A stretch of 5,768 nt of DNA from an uncultured Oscillibacter sp. (GTDB taxonomy: Bacteria > Bacillota > Clostridia > Oscillospirales > Oscillospiraceae): the NCBI GenBank assembly GCA_946494635.1, contig CAMMCS010000125.1:1-5768 (forward strand), read 5' to 3'. Shown one piece after another: positions 5,094-5,768 of the stretch. The notes under the pieces are model-generated. The model was not told where the DNA came from. It ran no database searches and saw only the letters and a list, made by a program, of their open reading frames with translations. The first letter of the stretch is position 1. Every line of letters starts with the position of its first letter. The translations under genes were made by a program, and so were the position numbers.

Positions 5094-5681
5094 ATGCTGA
5101 TCGGCACAAAATCCGCCGCTGTGGACTGGCTGGTGGTGGGCCTGGGGAACCCCGGCCCCAAATACGAGCACACCCGCCACAATATGGGCTTTCTCACCGT
5201 GGACCTGCTGGCGGAGCAGGCGGGCGTGAAGCTGAACAAGGTGAAGTTCAAGTCCGCATATAACATCCTGCGCTTTGCCGGGGCCAAGTGCCTGGTGATG
5301 AAGCCCCAGACGTATATGAACCTCTCCGGCGAGGCGGTGCGGGAGGCGGTGCAGTTCTACAAGATCCCCGCCGACCAGGTGCTGGTGATCTACGACGACG
5401 TGTCCCTGCCGGTGGGGAAGCTGCGGGTGCGGCCCACCGGCTCCGCCGGCGGCCACAACGGCATCAAGAACATCATCGCCCACCTGGGGACCCAGGACTT
5501 TCCCCGGATCAAGATTGGCACCGGCGCGCCGGGAGAGGGGGGCGACATGATCGACTGGGTCATCGGCGTGCCCTCCCAGGCGGAGCGGAAGGTGCTGGTG
5601 GAGAGCTTCCAGCGGGCCATCGAGGCGGCGGAGTGTATCATCGAGCATGGATGCCAGAAGGCGATGAATGATTTCAACTGA
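5094..5681 (+). CDS. pth: Peptidyl-tRNA hydrolase
   Basis: Cleaves the ester bond of peptidyl-tRNAs that drop off stalled or early ribosomes, returning free tRNA, in the cytosol. The 195-residue product matches the bacterial Pth family in length and motifs. VGLGNPGPKYEHTRHNMGF (15-33) carries Asn19 and the catalytic His29 (E. coli Asn10 and His20). MKPQTYMNLSGEAV (69-82) carries Asn76. The YDDVSLPVGKLR stretch (100-111) carries Asp101 (E. coli Asp93), and GSAGGHNGIKNI (116-127) carries Asn122. FPRIKIGTG follows. I chose ATG at 5094 because AAAGGAG (5080-5086) sits 7 nt upstream. An in-frame TTG at 5076 lies before that site and has none of its own. The N-terminus is about 9 residues longer than in E. 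coli, which is tolerable. It is the third gene of the glmU-prs-pth set, and is separated from prs by 98 nt holding a strong stem-loop. Confidence 0.98.
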   Translation: MLIGTKSAAVDWLVVGLGNPGPKYEHTRHNMGFLTVDLLAEQAGVKLNKVKFKSAYNILRFAGAKCLVMKPQTYMNLSGEAVREAVQFYKIPADQVLVIYDDVSLPVGKLRVRPTGSAGGHNGIKNIIAHLGTQDFPRIKIGTGAPGEGGDMIDWVIGVPSQAERKVLVESFQRAIEAAECIIEHGCQKAMNDFN

Positions 5682-5691
5682 ATAGGGGAGG

Positions 5692-5732
5692 CCGTCCCAT
5701 TGGACGGGGAATCCAGCCATGCTGATGGCTGG
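5692..5732 (+). repeat. Two tandem perfect stem-loops after pth
   Basis: CCGTCC (5692-5697) and GGACGG (5702-5707) form a 6-bp stem with a 4-nt loop. Five bases later CCAGCCAT (5713-5720) and ATGGCTGG (5725-5732) form an 8-bp stem with a 4-nt loop. Both are perfect. They begin 10 nt after the pth stop codon and are followed by a C run (GCGCCCCCC), not by T residues. They could mark the 3' end of the pth message, or be part of a dispersed palindromic repeat whose remainder lies past the window edge. Confidence 0.55.
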
Positions 5733-5768
5733 GCAGATGCGCCCCCCATTGTCGTCGTCGCAAAGTCC
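5700..5768 (+). CDS. Possible start of an unidentified gene (cut by window edge)
   Basis: A good ribosome-binding-like sequence, AGGGGAGG (5684-5691), sits 8 nt before a TTG at 5700, and the frame stays open for 23 codons to the edge. The residues (ending PPIVVVAKS) match no family I recognise. They do not resemble the start of the mfd product, which often follows pth in this gene order. The stretch overlaps both stem-loops described here, which argues against coding. Alternative starts are ATG at 5719 and 5725 in another frame, without a site at a good distance. I give this low weight. Confidence 0.15.
   Translation, partial: MDGESSHADGWADAPPIVVVAKS

Overview
The window is 5.8 kb of GC-rich bacterial chromosome, packed with housekeeping genes. 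Three features point to a high-GC Gram-positive organism of the Firmicutes/Clostridia type: strong AGGAGG-like ribosome binding sites, sigma-A style promoters (TTGACA / TATAAT), and the gene order glmU-prs-pth, which is the Bacillus-type order. A gut Oscillospiraceae-like organism is my best guess, but that is an inference from composition and protein flavour, not from a search. I see no insertion sequence, CRISPR array, tRNA, rRNA or phage gene.

Left half, minus strand (read right to left): trmL (tRNA wobble 2'-O-methyltransferase, 2504-2013), pgk (phosphoglycerate kinase, 1932-661) and the first 144 codons of tpiA (triosephosphate isomerase, 432 to the left edge). trmL and pgk look co-transcribed from a promoter near 2575-2547. 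tpiA has its own near-consensus promoter (582-554) and a leader of about 115 nt containing a small terminator-like hairpin. pgk and tpiA supply successive steps of the lower glycolytic segment.

Middle: a divergent intergenic region of 310 bp (2505-2814) holds the outward promoters, an AT-rich stretch with a 9-bp inverted repeat, and a very GC-rich palindromic block.

Right half, plus strand: a GlmU-type protein (2815-3942), prs (4036-4995) and pth (5094-5681). These supply a UDP-GlcNAc biosynthesis step, PRPP, and recycling of peptidyl-tRNA. Strong stem-loops lie between prs and pth and directly after pth. The last 69 nt may open another gene, but this is weakly supported.

The most unusual element is the GlmU protein. 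Its C-terminal acetyltransferase half aligns with E. coli GlmU without gaps through all the catalytic positions I could check. Its N-terminal uridylyltransferase half is about 86 residues short and has lost the nucleotide-binding and metal-binding signatures. It therefore looks like a half-dead bifunctional enzyme at the canonical glmU locus, so the last step to UDP-GlcNAc would have to be done by another protein. No wholly new system is evident.
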